The translations under genes and the position numbers were made by a program. Below, piece by piece: positions 1 through 7,772 of a DNA stretch of 9,991 bases; the first letter of the stretch is position 1, and every line of letters begins with the position of its first letter. The notes below the pieces were generated by a model. The model saw only the letters and a program-made list of their open reading frames with translations, was not told where the DNA came from and did not search any database. Source of the DNA: Bordetella parapertussis (GTDB lineage: Bacteria; Pseudomonadota; Gammaproteobacteria; Burkholderiales; Burkholderiaceae_C); contig CAMCTC010000149.1 in assembly GCA_945878355.1 (NCBI GenBank), positions 1 through 9,991 on the forward strand, read 5' to 3'.

Positions 1-1098
<1,098 letters not shown>

Positions 1099-1118
1099 GC
1101 CGCCGCCGAGGTTCGCGC

Positions 1119-1670
1119 ATGATTCCGCGCATCGCATCGCTGCCGCTGATCCACCGCGACTGCTGGCGCGAACTGGGCGCTGCCACGCGTGACCGCGACC
1201 ATGGCTTTCGCCGCATGGGGCTGGCCACGGTCGACCGCGACGCCGCCGACCTGCGAACCGTGGTGCTGCGCGAGGTGCAGGCCGAGCAGCGCCGGCTGCT
1301 GTTCTTCACCGACGCGCGATCGCCCAAAGTGGCCCAGATCAGGGCGCAACCCGCGGCCACGCTGATGGTGTGGTGCGAGCGTCTGGGCTGGCAGCTGCGG
1401 CTGCGGGTGCGCCTGGACGTCGAGACCGGCGGGCTGGCGGTGTCGTCGCGCTGGGCGCGGCTCAAGCTCACGCCCGCGGCGATGGACTACCTGTCGCCAC
1501 TGCCGCCCGGCGCGCCGCTGGGCCAGGCCACGCCGGAGCGCGCGAGCCGGTCGCAATTTGCGGTCGTCAGCGCACAGGTGCAGTCCATCGACTGGCTGGA
1601 ACTGCACGCCGACGGCCATCGCCGCGCTCTGTTCGATGCCAGCGGCCAAGGGCAGTGGCTCACGCCTTGA
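1119..1670 (+). CDS. Pyridoxamine 5'-phosphate oxidase-fold FMN-binding protein (Alr4036-like)
   Basis: A 183-residue soluble protein resembling the Alr4036 branch of the pyridoxamine-phosphate-oxidase split-barrel family, which binds FMN. Substrate and role are unknown, and it should not be called PdxH without further evidence. Supporting features are the arginine-rich strand LRTVVLREV (about residues 44-52), the block LLFFTDARSPKVAQI (59-73), the strand AATLMVWCERLGWQLRLRVRL (78-98), and the C-terminal IDWLELHADGHRRALFD (155-171) that closes the barrel in this group. The ATG has GAGG at 1108-1111 with a 7-base spacer, which supports this start. It follows lysS by 20 bases and converges on the acyltransferase gene, whose stop lies 28 bases away. 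I know of no functional link between it and lysS. The fold assignment is fairly firm, the function open. Confidence 0.85.
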   Translation: MIPRIASLPLIHRDCWRELGAATRDRDHGFRRMGLATVDRDAADLRTVVLREVQAEQRRLLFFTDARSPKVAQIRAQPAATLMVWCERLGWQLRLRVRLDVETGGLAVSSRWARLKLTPAAMDYLSPLPPGAPLGQATPERASRSQFAVVSAQVQSIDWLELHADGHRRALFDASGQGQWLTP

Positions 1671-1698
1671 GCCGCACCCTGGTCAGCGGCCGACAGGC

Positions 1699-2469
1699 TC
1701 AGGCTTGCAGCGCTTGGGCGACCAGCTTGCGCATCGTCTCGGCCAGCGCGCGCCGGTCGGCATGGGCGCTGGCCTGTGGCAGCAGCAGGTCGACATGGAC
1801 CACCAGACCGCGCGCCGTGGCCACCCGCCACAGGCTTTGCAGCAGCGTGGTGTCGCCGACATAGACCACCGCTGGGCTGAATCGATAGTGCGCGTCGGCA
1901 AATCGCAAGACCGCAGGCTGGATCGGCGTCGCGGTGGCGATCGCCGCCTGCAGCAGGTTGGCGTGGAAAGGCAACGGCTCCGGCCCTTCGCCGGTCGTGC
2001 CCTCGGGAAACACCGCCACCGTCTGCCCAGCGCTGAGCGCCTCGGCCACCGCATGCACCACCCGCAGCGCGTCTCGCTTGCGCTCGCGCTCGATGAACAG
2101 CGTGCCGGCACCGCGCACCAGCCAACCCAGCAGCGGCCATTGCAGCACGTCGGCCTTGGAGACGAAGCGCGCGTGCGGCACCGCAGCATGCAGCGCCGCG
2201 ATGTCGAGCCACGACACATGGTTGGCCAGCAGCAAGCTCGCGCCGGGTCGCGGCGTGCCGCGCACGCGCAGGCCCACGCCCATCACCCGCAGCAAACCGG
2301 CAGACCACCAGCCGATGCGGGCCTGGCGGCCAGCAGCGTCCAGCGACGGAAACCGCAGCGCCATCACCGCCATGCCGTGGCAAAGGTGCAGCCCGACGCG
2401 GGCGATGCGCCACGACGCCAGCAAGGCCGAAAGCAGCGCCAACATCCGCAACATCATCCTCGCCATCAC
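1699..2469 (-). CDS. PlsC-type lysophospholipid acyltransferase (1-acylglycerol-3-phosphate acyltransferase family)
   Basis: Probable inner-membrane enzyme that moves a fatty acyl group onto a lysophospholipid, as in phosphatidic acid synthesis. The catalytic NHVSWLD (HX4D, His84 and Asp89) is present. It is followed by the block around 105-128 ending GTLFIER, by FPEGTTGEG at 154-162, and by IQPAVL at 183-188, which match family motifs II to IV in order. A hydrophobic N-terminal stretch could anchor it in the membrane. The length of 256 residues is typical. The start is uncertain: the frame opens with GTG-ATG, and further in-frame ATGs lie at 2457 and 2454 beside a GAGG at 2458-2461, so the protein may begin a few residues later. 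It is the last gene of the - strand run, 19 bases after the dihydroorotase-like gene. It could be a general PlsC or an ornithine-lipid type acyltransferase (OlsA); the sequence does not decide. Confidence 0.9.
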   Translation of the reverse strand: MMARMMLRMLALLSALLASWRIARVGLHLCHGMAVMALRFPSLDAAGRQARIGWWSAGLLRVMGVGLRVRGTPRPGASLLLANHVSWLDIAALHAAVPHARFVSKADVLQWPLLGWLVRGAGTLFIERERKRDALRVVHAVAEALSAGQTVAVFPEGTTGEGPEPLPFHANLLQAAIATATPIQPAVLRFADAHYRFSPAVVYVGDTTLLQSLWRVATARGLVVHVDLLLPQASAHADRRALAETMRKLVAQALQA

Positions 2470-2488
2470 CAGCGGCTGAGCCGAAGCA

Positions 2489-3802
2489 TCAGGCGAGCGA
2501 GGCTTCGTAAGCCACCGTGCCCGCCACCAGCGTCGCGCGGACCCGACCGGGCAGCGCGAAACCGGTGGCCTCGAACGCGAACGGCGTGTGCTTGCCCTGG
2601 CTGGCCAGGTCTTGCGGCGTCACGCGCCAGGTCGCGTCGGGGTCGAAGATGCACAGGTCCGCCACCCCGCCCGCGACCAACTGACCCGCAGACGACGACA
2701 GCGAGCCCAGCGATTCACCCAGCACCCGCACCGGGTCGCTGGTGACGCGCGCCAGCGTCGTGGCGAGCGACAAGCCGCTGTCCGATCCCCACTTGAGCGC
2801 CAGGCTCAGCAGCAGTTCCAGGCCCGTGGCACCGGGCTCGGCCTCGCCAAAAGGCAGGTTCTTGGCGTCTTCGTCGACCGGCGTGTGGTCGGAGACCAGC
2901 GCGTCTATCGTGCCGTCGGCCAGCGCGGCGCGCAGCGCGGCGCGGTCAGCGCCCTGGCGCAGCGGCGGCGTCAGCCGCATCGCCGGGTTGAAGAAGCCGA
3001 TGTCGACGTCGGTCAGGTGCAGCGAGTTGATCGATACGTCGGCCGTGAGCGGCAGCCCCTCGGCCTTGGCCGCACGGAGCAAGGCCACGCCAGCCGCCGA
3101 CGACAAGCGGCACAGGTGAACGCGGGCGCCGGTGCTGCGCACCAGTTCGATGATGGTCAACATCGCGATGGTCTCGGCTGCCACCGGCACGCCCGACAGA
3201 CCCAGGCGCGTGGCGACCGCGCCGCTGGCGGCAACGCCCTTGCCCAGCCAGCCGTCCTGCGGCCGCAGCCACACCGTGTAGCCAAAGGTGGCGGCGTACT
3301 GCAGCGCGCGCTGCAGCGCCAAGGTGTCGAAGATCGGCACCTCGGCTTGCGAGAAGCCAACGCAGCCGGCCTCGGTCAGCTCGGCCATCTCGGTCAGCAC
3401 TTCGCCGGCCAGGCCGCGGGTCAGCGCGCCGAGCGGAAACAGCCGGCACAACGAGAGCTTGCGGGCGCGGAACTTGAGCATCTCCACCAGTCCGGGCTCG
3501 TCGAGCGTCGGGTCGGTGTCGGGCTGGCAGACCAGGCTGGTGACGCCGCCGGCGGCCGCCGCATTGAGCTCGCTCTCGAGCATGCCCTCGTGTTCGTGGC
3601 CGGGCTCGCGCAGCCGCGCGGCCAAGTCGACCAGACCGGGGGCGACGATGCAGCCGGTCGCGTCGATCACCCGCACCGGTTGGAAATCGGCCGGCACCCG
3701 GCCCAGCGTGAGGATGCGGCCGGCGGCGATCGCCACGTCGCCGGGTTCGTCGCGGCCTGAAGCAGGGTCGATCAGCCGGCCGTTCCTGATGAGTATCTTC
3801 AT
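2489..3802 (-). CDS. pyrC': Non-catalytic dihydroorotase homologue (pseudo-DHOase subunit of aspartate transcarbamoylase)
   Basis: A 437-residue amidohydrolase-fold protein of the multifunctional dihydroorotase group (PyrC'/PyrX). The family outline is complete: N-terminal [27 protein letters not shown] where an active enzyme has D-x-H-x-H-x-REPG, and near the end [18 protein letters not shown]. The metal ligands are gone: both histidines of the first motif are Ala61 and Arg63, the FSDD position reads FSQA (150-153), the next histidine site reads RPQD (180-183), the HVS histidine is Arg232 in CRLSS, and TDHAPH reads SDHTPV (304-309). It should therefore not hydrolyse dihydroorotate. In Pseudomonas such a protein is a structural partner that holds aspartate transcarbamoylase in a 6+6 dodecamer; by homology and position the same is inferred here. 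Its ATG overlaps the pyrB stop as ATGA, indicating translational coupling. Automated pipelines will often label it simply dihydroorotase. A catalytic PyrC is expected elsewhere in the genome. Confidence 0.93.
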   Translation of the reverse strand: MKILIRNGRLIDPASGRDEPGDVAIAAGRILTLGRVPADFQPVRVIDATGCIVAPGLVDLAARLREPGHEHEGMLESELNAAAAGGVTSLVCQPDTDPTLDEPGLVEMLKFRARKLSLCRLFPLGALTRGLAGEVLTEMAELTEAGCVGFSQAEVPIFDTLALQRALQYAATFGYTVWLRPQDGWLGKGVAASGAVATRLGLSGVPVAAETIAMLTIIELVRSTGARVHLCRLSSAAGVALLRAAKAEGLPLTADVSINSLHLTDVDIGFFNPAMRLTPPLRQGADRAALRAALADGTIDALVSDHTPVDEDAKNLPFGEAEPGATGLELLLSLALKWGSDSGLSLATTLARVTSDPVRVLGESLGSLSSSAGQLVAGGVADLCIFDPDATWRVTPQDLASQGKHTPFAFEATGFALPGRVRATLVAGTVAYEASLA

Positions 3803-4761
3803 GCTTCGTTGCCCGAAATGATCGACATCACCGCCATTCGCACAGCGATGCCGAAAGTCACCTGCGGCAGGATCACGCTGTGGCTGCCGTCGGCCACCGC
3901 CGAGTCGATCTCGACGCCGCGGTTGATAGGCCCCGGGTGCATCACGATCGCATCGGGCTTGGCCAGCCTGAGCTTGTCTTCGGTCAGCCCATAGTGCTTG
4001 AAGAACTCGCCGGCACTGGGCAGCATCGCGCCGCTCATGCGTTCGTTCTGCAACCGCAGCATGATGATCACGTCGGCGCCGCGTATGCCTTCGGCCATGT
4101 CGTGGCAGACCCGCACGCCCATGCCCTGGAAATCACCCGGCACCAGCGTCTTGGGGCCGACCGCGCGGATGTCGGGCACGCCCAGCGTGGTCAGCGCATG
4201 GATGTCGGAGCGCGCGACCCGCGAGTGCACGATGTCGCCAACGATGGCCACCGACAGCTGGGTGAAGTCCTGCTTGTAATGCCGGATCGTGTACATGTCG
4301 AGCAGGCCCTGGGTCGGGTGCGCATGGCGCCCGTCGCCGGCGTTGACCACATGCACATGCGGCGCGCAGTGCTGGGCGATCAGGTAAGGCGCACCGCTCT
4401 CGCTGTGGCGAACGACGAACATGTCGGCGTGCATCGCCGACAGGTTGGCGATGGTGTCGAGCAGGCTCTCACCCTTGGCCGCGCTGCTCTTGGCGATGTC
4501 GAGGTTGATCACATCGGCCGACAGCCGCTTGGCGGCGATCTCGAAAGTGGTGCGGGTGCGGGTCGAGTTCTCGAAGAACAGGTTGAACACGCTCTTGCCC
4601 CGCAGCAGCGGCACCTTCTTGACCTCGCGGTCATTGACCGACAGAAAAGTGCCTGCGGTGTCGAGAATCTGCGTGACGACCTCGCGCGGCAAGCCCTCGA
4701 TCGACAACAGATGGATCAGTTCGCCTTGCCGGTTGAGCTGGGGGTTGCGCTTGTGCAGCAT
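3799..4761 (-). CDS. pyrB: Aspartate carbamoyltransferase catalytic subunit
   Basis: Joins carbamoyl phosphate and aspartate to carbamoyl-aspartate, the committed step of pyrimidine synthesis in the cytoplasm. The 320 residues carry [13 protein letters not shown] (62-74, carbamoyl phosphate loop), [12 protein letters not shown] (92-103, mobile lysine loop), [14 protein letters not shown] (142-155) and [13 protein letters not shown] (274-286). Length and the N-terminal extension before LLSIEGL fit the class A enzymes that work with a dihydroorotase-like partner, and that partner is the next gene. The ATG at 4761 is chosen because homology begins there and AGGGA lies at 4772-4776, 10 bases upstream. 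The frame stays open further upstream to 4860, but that part overlaps the end of pyrR and has no family resemblance. It starts 1 base after the pyrR stop and ends in an ATGA overlap with the pseudo-DHOase. No separate PyrI regulatory subunit is present. Confidence 0.97.
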   Translation of the reverse strand: MLHKRNPQLNRQGELIHLLSIEGLPREVVTQILDTAGTFLSVNDREVKKVPLLRGKSVFNLFFENSTRTRTTFEIAAKRLSADVINLDIAKSSAAKGESLLDTIANLSAMHADMFVVRHSESGAPYLIAQHCAPHVHVVNAGDGRHAHPTQGLLDMYTIRHYKQDFTQLSVAIVGDIVHSRVARSDIHALTTLGVPDIRAVGPKTLVPGDFQGMGVRVCHDMAEGIRGADVIIMLRLQNERMSGAMLPSAGEFFKHYGLTEDKLRLAKPDAIVMHPGPINRGVEIDSAVADGSHSVILPQVTFGIAVRMAVMSIISGNEA

Positions 4762-4762
4762 G

Positions 4763-5275
4763 TCAGGCTTGTCCCTGGACCGAGAAAGTGAATCGCCCGC
4801 TGTCGGCGCGCGCCAGCGACAACTTCTGCGTGGCCGGCAACACGATCTTGGCGGCGGCAAAAGCCGGCTGTATCGGCAGCTCGCGCCCGCCGCGGTCGAC
4901 CAGCACCGCCAGCGTCACGCTGGCCGGACGGCCGAAGTCGAACAGCTCGTTGAGCACCGCGCGGATTGTTCGACCGGTGAACAGCACGTCGTCTAGCAGC
5001 AGGATGTGGGCACCGTCGACGGCGAAAGGAATCTTGGTCGCGTCGGTACCACTGGCCATGCCACGGGCCGAGAAATCGTCGCGGTGCAGCGTGCTCGAGA
5101 TCACCGCCGGCCGACCTGAGGACGCCAGCTCGGGCAGGTCGGCGACCAGCCGCTCGGCCAGCCAAGCGCCGCCCGACCAGATGCCCATCACCACCATGTC
5201 GGGCCGCCACAGGCTGCGCACGCCGCTGCGCAGCTCAGCGTACAGGGCTTCGGCGTCGAGGGTCAGGCTGCTCAT
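4763..5275 (-). CDS. pyrR: PyrR family pyrimidine regulator / uracil phosphoribosyltransferase
   Basis: A 170-residue phosphoribosyltransferase-fold protein. Family members make UMP from uracil and PRPP, and in Bacillus also regulate pyr genes by binding their mRNA. The PRPP-binding motif [13 protein letters not shown] is at 92-104, the substrate hood HRDDFS at 64-69, and the PyrR signature [15 protein letters not shown] at 125-139. The ATG at 5275 is supported by AGGAG (complement of 5282-5286, 6-base spacer) and by the start [12 protein letters not shown]. The frame is open as far as 5506, but that stretch is antiparallel to nothing and simply overlaps ruvX in another frame. Its ATG overlaps the ruvX stop (ATGA), and pyrB follows after 1 base. 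There is no space for an RNA attenuator next to it, so its regulatory mode here is unclear; it may act as an enzyme or on DNA or RNA elsewhere. Confidence 0.95.
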   Translation of the reverse strand: MSSLTLDAEALYAELRSGVRSLWRPDMVVMGIWSGGAWLAERLVADLPELASSGRPAVISSTLHRDDFSARGMASGTDATKIPFAVDGAHILLLDDVLFTGRTIRAVLNELFDFGRPASVTLAVLVDRGGRELPIQPAFAAAKIVLPATQKLSLARADSGRFTFSVQGQA

Positions 5276-5682
5276 GGCAAGCTCCTGAAGAATTGGTCTA
5301 GGATCACGCAGGCCGATGCGGCGTCGACATCGGCGGCGCCGGAACGGATCGCCTCGGTCGTGCTGTAGCGCTCGTCGACCTCGTGAACGGTCAGGTGGTA
5401 GCGACCGCGCAGCTGACGGCCGAAGCGCTGTGCCAGCCGGGTGTTGTCGTGCGGCGCGCCGTCCGGATGGCAGGGCACGCCGAGCACCAGCGCGTCGGGC
5501 TGCCATTCGGCGATCAACCTCGTGATCGGCTCAAAGCGTGCGTCGCCCTCGGCCGCGACGCTGCCCAGTGGACTGGCTTCGCGCAACAAGCTGTTGCCCA
5601 CAGCCACGCCGGTGCGACGGGTGCCGAAGTCAAACGCGAGGAAGGTGCGCAGCGCAGCCGGCCTGCTCAGGCTGGCGGTCAC
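5272..5682 (-). CDS. ruvX: RuvX/YqgF family Holliday-junction-resolvase-fold nuclease, pre-16S rRNA processing
   Basis: A 136-residue RNase H-fold protein. The family has been proposed to be a Holliday junction resolvase and is tied to maturation of the 5' end of 16S rRNA; it is essential in several bacteria. Visible signatures are AFDFGTRRTGVAVG (16-29, first catalytic Asp18), DALVLGVPCHPDG (63-75), HEVDERYSTTEA (100-111, acidic Asp103/Glu104) and DAASACVILDQFF (120-132, last acidic residue Asp120). The start is a GTG overlapping the yqgE stop (GTGA). It is backed by a near-perfect AGGAGG (complement of 5693-5698) with a 10-base spacer, and no nearer ATG exists. The yqgE-ruvX pair is a very widely conserved neighbourhood, which strengthens both calls. 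Length is normal. Confidence 0.95.
   Translation of the reverse strand: MTASLSRPAALRTFLAFDFGTRRTGVAVGNSLLREASPLGSVAAEGDARFEPITRLIAEWQPDALVLGVPCHPDGAPHDNTRLAQRFGRQLRGRYHLTVHEVDERYSTTEAIRSGAADVDAASACVILDQFFRSLP
5282..5286 (-). promoter_or_regulatory. Shine-Dalgarno site for pyrR
   Basis: On the - strand this reads AGGAG, 6 bases before the ATG at 5275. It lies inside the final codons of ruvX. It fixes the pyrR start well downstream of the first possible start in the open frame. Confidence 0.75.
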
Positions 5683-6257
5683 GCGTGCCCCGCCTCCTGG
5701 CTGAGCATTCGCGGGTCGAAGCCCAGCAGCGCGACCGCGCGGTCGTAGCGCTGCTCGACCGGGGTGTCGAAGATGATGTCGGGGGTGGCGTCGACGGTGA
5801 GCCAGCCGTTGCGGCCCAGTTCTTCCTCGAGCTGACCCGCAGCCCAGCCGCTGTAGCCCAGCGTGACGAGCAAGCGCTTGGGGCCGGCGCCCGCCGACAA
5901 GGCCTCGAGCACGTCCTTGCTGGTCGTCATCTCCAACCCGCCGGGGATAGACAGCGTGCTGCTGTAAGGGCTGTGCGCATCGCCGATGCGCTCGTGCAGC
6001 ACAAAACCACGCTCGGTCTGCACCGGGCCGCCGAAATACACCGGCTGGTCGGCCAGCGCCGGCGAGTCGAGGCTGAGCTCGACTTTGGCAAACAGGTTCT
6101 TGAGCTTGATGTCAATCGGCTTGTTGATCACCAGCCCGAGCGCGCCGTTCTCGGTGTGCTCGCACAGGTAGATCACCGCGCCTGTGAAATTGTCGTCGCC
6201 CATGCCGGGCATCGCGATCAGGAACTGGTTGCTGAGGTTCATGCGGCCCTTGGACAT
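5679..6257 (-). CDS. yqgE: YqgE/AlgH family protein
   Basis: Conserved 192-residue protein of the UPF0301/DUF179 family. AlgH was first linked to alginate regulation in Pseudomonas, but the biochemical role is unsettled. Family blocks are clear: NQFLIAMPGM (10-19), FTGAVIYLCEHTENGALGLVINKPI (24-48), YFGGPVQTERGFVLH (74-88), TLGYSGWAAGQLEEELGRNGWL (132-153), and ending with the RYDRAVALLGFDP block (170-182). Two starts are possible. The ATG at 6257 gives MSKGRMNLSN but has no clear ribosome-binding site. The ATG at 6242 (MNLSNQFLIAMP) matches where the E. coli protein begins and has AAGGG 4 bases upstream, so it may be the true start. It is the first gene of the - strand operon and diverges from phr. 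Confidence 0.96.
   Translation of the reverse strand: MSKGRMNLSNQFLIAMPGMGDDNFTGAVIYLCEHTENGALGLVINKPIDIKLKNLFAKVELSLDSPALADQPVYFGGPVQTERGFVLHERIGDAHSPYSSTLSIPGGLEMTTSKDVLEALSAGAGPKRLLVTLGYSGWAAGQLEEELGRNGWLTVDATPDIIFDTPVEQRYDRAVALLGFDPRMLSQEAGHA
5693..5698 (-). promoter_or_regulatory. Strong Shine-Dalgarno site for ruvX
   Basis: On the - strand this reads AGGAGG, 10 bases before the GTG at 5682. It lies inside the last codons of yqgE and decides the ruvX start, since no ATG is near and the GTG overlaps the yqgE stop. Confidence 0.75.
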
Positions 6258-6263
6258 GCAGAG

Positions 6264-6290
6264 ATTCTAATGATCGGGGACACTCGCCAA
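6264..6290 (-). promoter_or_regulatory. Possible sigma70-like promoter for the yqgE-ruvX-pyr operon
   Basis: On the - strand TTGGCG (6285-6290) and TAGAAT (6264-6269, five of six matches to TATAAT) are separated by 15 bases, which is short of the ideal 17. Transcription would begin near 6257, leaving a 15-base leader with AAGGG before the alternative yqgE ATG at 6242. The -35 box would lie inside the first codons of phr. The match is modest and could be chance. Confidence 0.25.
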
Positions 6291-7772
6291 GTGCAGCACG
6301 ATCACCACCCTCCCCTGTCCAGCGCGCTGGTCTGGTTCCGCCGCGACCTGCGCGCCGACGACCACGCCGCCTTGAGCCTGGCGCTGCAGGCCGCGCGCCA
6401 GGTCTGGTGCGCTTTCGTCTTCGACCGCGCGATCCTGGACAGCTTGCCGCGCGCCGACCGGCGGGTCGAGTTCATCCGCGACAGTCTGGTCGATCTCGAC
6501 GCGCAGCTGCGCAGCCTGGGCTTGGCGCACGGCGTGGCGGGGGTCGGGTTGATCGTTCGCCACGGCGATGTGCAGGCGCTGCTGCCGGCGCTGGCCGTGC
6601 AGCTCGGCGTGCAAGCGGTCTACGCCAACCACGACGACGAGCCCAGCGCGCTGTCGCGCGACGCCCAGGTGCGCGGCAGGCTGGCCGAGGCCGGCATCGC
6701 GCTGCACTGTGGCAAGGACCATGTGGTGTTCGAGCGCAGCGAGTTGCTCACTGCCACGGGCAGCCCGTACAGCGTGTTCACGCCTTACAAGAACGCCTGG
6801 CTGCGCAAGATCGCGCCCGAGACCGTCAAGCCCTGGCCGGTGGCGCGCCATGCCAGCGCGCTGGCGGCCGTGCCAGCGCCGTCACCGGTGCCCACGCTGG
6901 CCGAGATCGGCTTTGAGCCGACCAATCTGCACCAGCTCAAGCTGCCCACCGGCAGCACCGGCGCGCACGAGTTGCTCGACGATTTTCTCGACCGCATCGA
7001 CGACTACGGCCAGACGCGCGATTTCCCAGCGGTCAAGGGCCCGAGCTACCTGTCGACCCATCTGCGCTTCGGCACGGTCTCGATACGCAAGCTCGCGCGA
7101 GAGGCCTGGCAGCGCATGCAAGCCGGCTCGCGCGGCGCCGAGGTCTGGCTGTCGGAGCTGATCTGGCGCGATTTCTACCACCAGATCCTGCACCACCATC
7201 CGCGAGTCGTCAGCCACTGCTTCAAGCCGGCCTACGACGCGATCAAGTGGGAACATGGCCAGCATGCGGACGCGTTGTTCTCGGCCTGGTGCGAAGGCCG
7301 CACAGGCTACCCGCTGGTCGACGCGGCGATGCTGCAGATCGCGCAGACTGGCTACATGCACAACCGGCTGCGCATGGTGGTCGCGAGCTTTCTGACCAAG
7401 GACCTGGGGCTGGACTGGCGCCGCGGCGAAGCGTATTTCGCGACCCACCTGAACGATTTCGACCTCGCCGCGAACAACGGCGGCTGGCAATGGGCGGCGT
7501 CGACCGGCTGCGACGCGCAGCCGTATTTCCGCATCTTCAACCCGGTGGCGCAAAGCGAACGCTTCGACGCCGCGGGCCGGTTCATCCGCCGCTACCTGCC
7601 CCAGCTCGCTGGGCTGCCCGACAAGCAGATCCACGCCCCTTGGCTGGCGCGCCCGATCGAGCTGGCGGCGGCGGGCCTCGTGCTAGGCCGCGACTACCCC
7701 GAACCGGTGGTCGCGCACGATGTGGCCAGAACTCGCACGCTGGCGCGCTACGCGGTGGTCAAGGCCGCCTGA
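6270..7772 (+). CDS. phr: Deoxyribodipyrimidine (CPD) photolyase, class I
   Basis: Light-driven flavoenzyme that splits cyclobutane pyrimidine dimers in DNA. The 500 residues are complete for the cryptochrome/photolyase family. The N-terminal antenna-binding alpha/beta domain starts with ALVWFRRDLRADDHAAL (19-35). The FAD domain has STHLRFG (262-268), VWLSELIWRDFYHQIL (292-307), GYPLVDAAMLQIAQTGYMHNRLRM (346-369), DLAANNGGWQWAAS (398-411) and QPYFRIFNP (417-425). These include the tryptophan-containing NNGGWQW segment of the electron-transfer chain. The frame is open for 244 codons upstream, but that stretch is antisense to yqgE and ruvX and has no family similarity. The ATG at 6270 is taken because it sits just before the conserved domain with AGAG at 6260-6263; a GTG at 6291 is an alternative. 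It is divergent from yqgE by 12 bases and overlaps the end of the chpA-like gene by 25 bases. Confidence 0.96.
   Translation: MIGDTRQVQHDHHPPLSSALVWFRRDLRADDHAALSLALQAARQVWCAFVFDRAILDSLPRADRRVEFIRDSLVDLDAQLRSLGLAHGVAGVGLIVRHGDVQALLPALAVQLGVQAVYANHDDEPSALSRDAQVRGRLAEAGIALHCGKDHVVFERSELLTATGSPYSVFTPYKNAWLRKIAPETVKPWPVARHASALAAVPAPSPVPTLAEIGFEPTNLHQLKLPTGSTGAHELLDDFLDRIDDYGQTRDFPAVKGPSYLSTHLRFGTVSIRKLAREAWQRMQAGSRGAEVWLSELIWRDFYHQILHHHPRVVSHCFKPAYDAIKWEHGQHADALFSAWCEGRTGYPLVDAAMLQIAQTGYMHNRLRMVVASFLTKDLGLDWRRGEAYFATHLNDFDLAANNGGWQWAASTGCDAQPYFRIFNPVAQSERFDAAGRFIRRYLPQLAGLPDKQIHAPWLARPIELAAAGLVLGRDYPEPVVAHDVARTRTLARYAVVKAA

Noticed and set aside
1668..1701. Inverted repeat TGAGCC / GGCTCA between the convergent genes, as a bidirectional terminator
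   Set aside because: Only 6 base pairs with a 22-base loop and no T-run; it arises largely from the two stop codons and their neighbours.
2588..3760. 390-codon + strand open frame opposite the dihydroorotase-like gene
   Set aside because: Composition is rich in Arg, Gln, His and Gly with no domain pattern, as expected for the complement of a GC-rich gene.
3880..4791. 303-codon + strand open frame opposite pyrB
   Set aside because: Shadow of the well-conserved pyrB; no motifs and no ribosome-binding site.
4762..4860. Upstream extension of pyrB by 33 codons
   Set aside because: The extension overlaps the end of pyrR in another frame, is Arg/Pro-rich without family resemblance, and a better start exists at 4761.
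5538..6269. Open frame of 244 codons in front of phr, giving an apparent 744-residue photolyase fusion
   Set aside because: It lies antisense to yqgE and ruvX, has no photolyase or other recognisable motif, and such shadow frames are common in GC-rich DNA. The photolyase similarity begins just after 6270.
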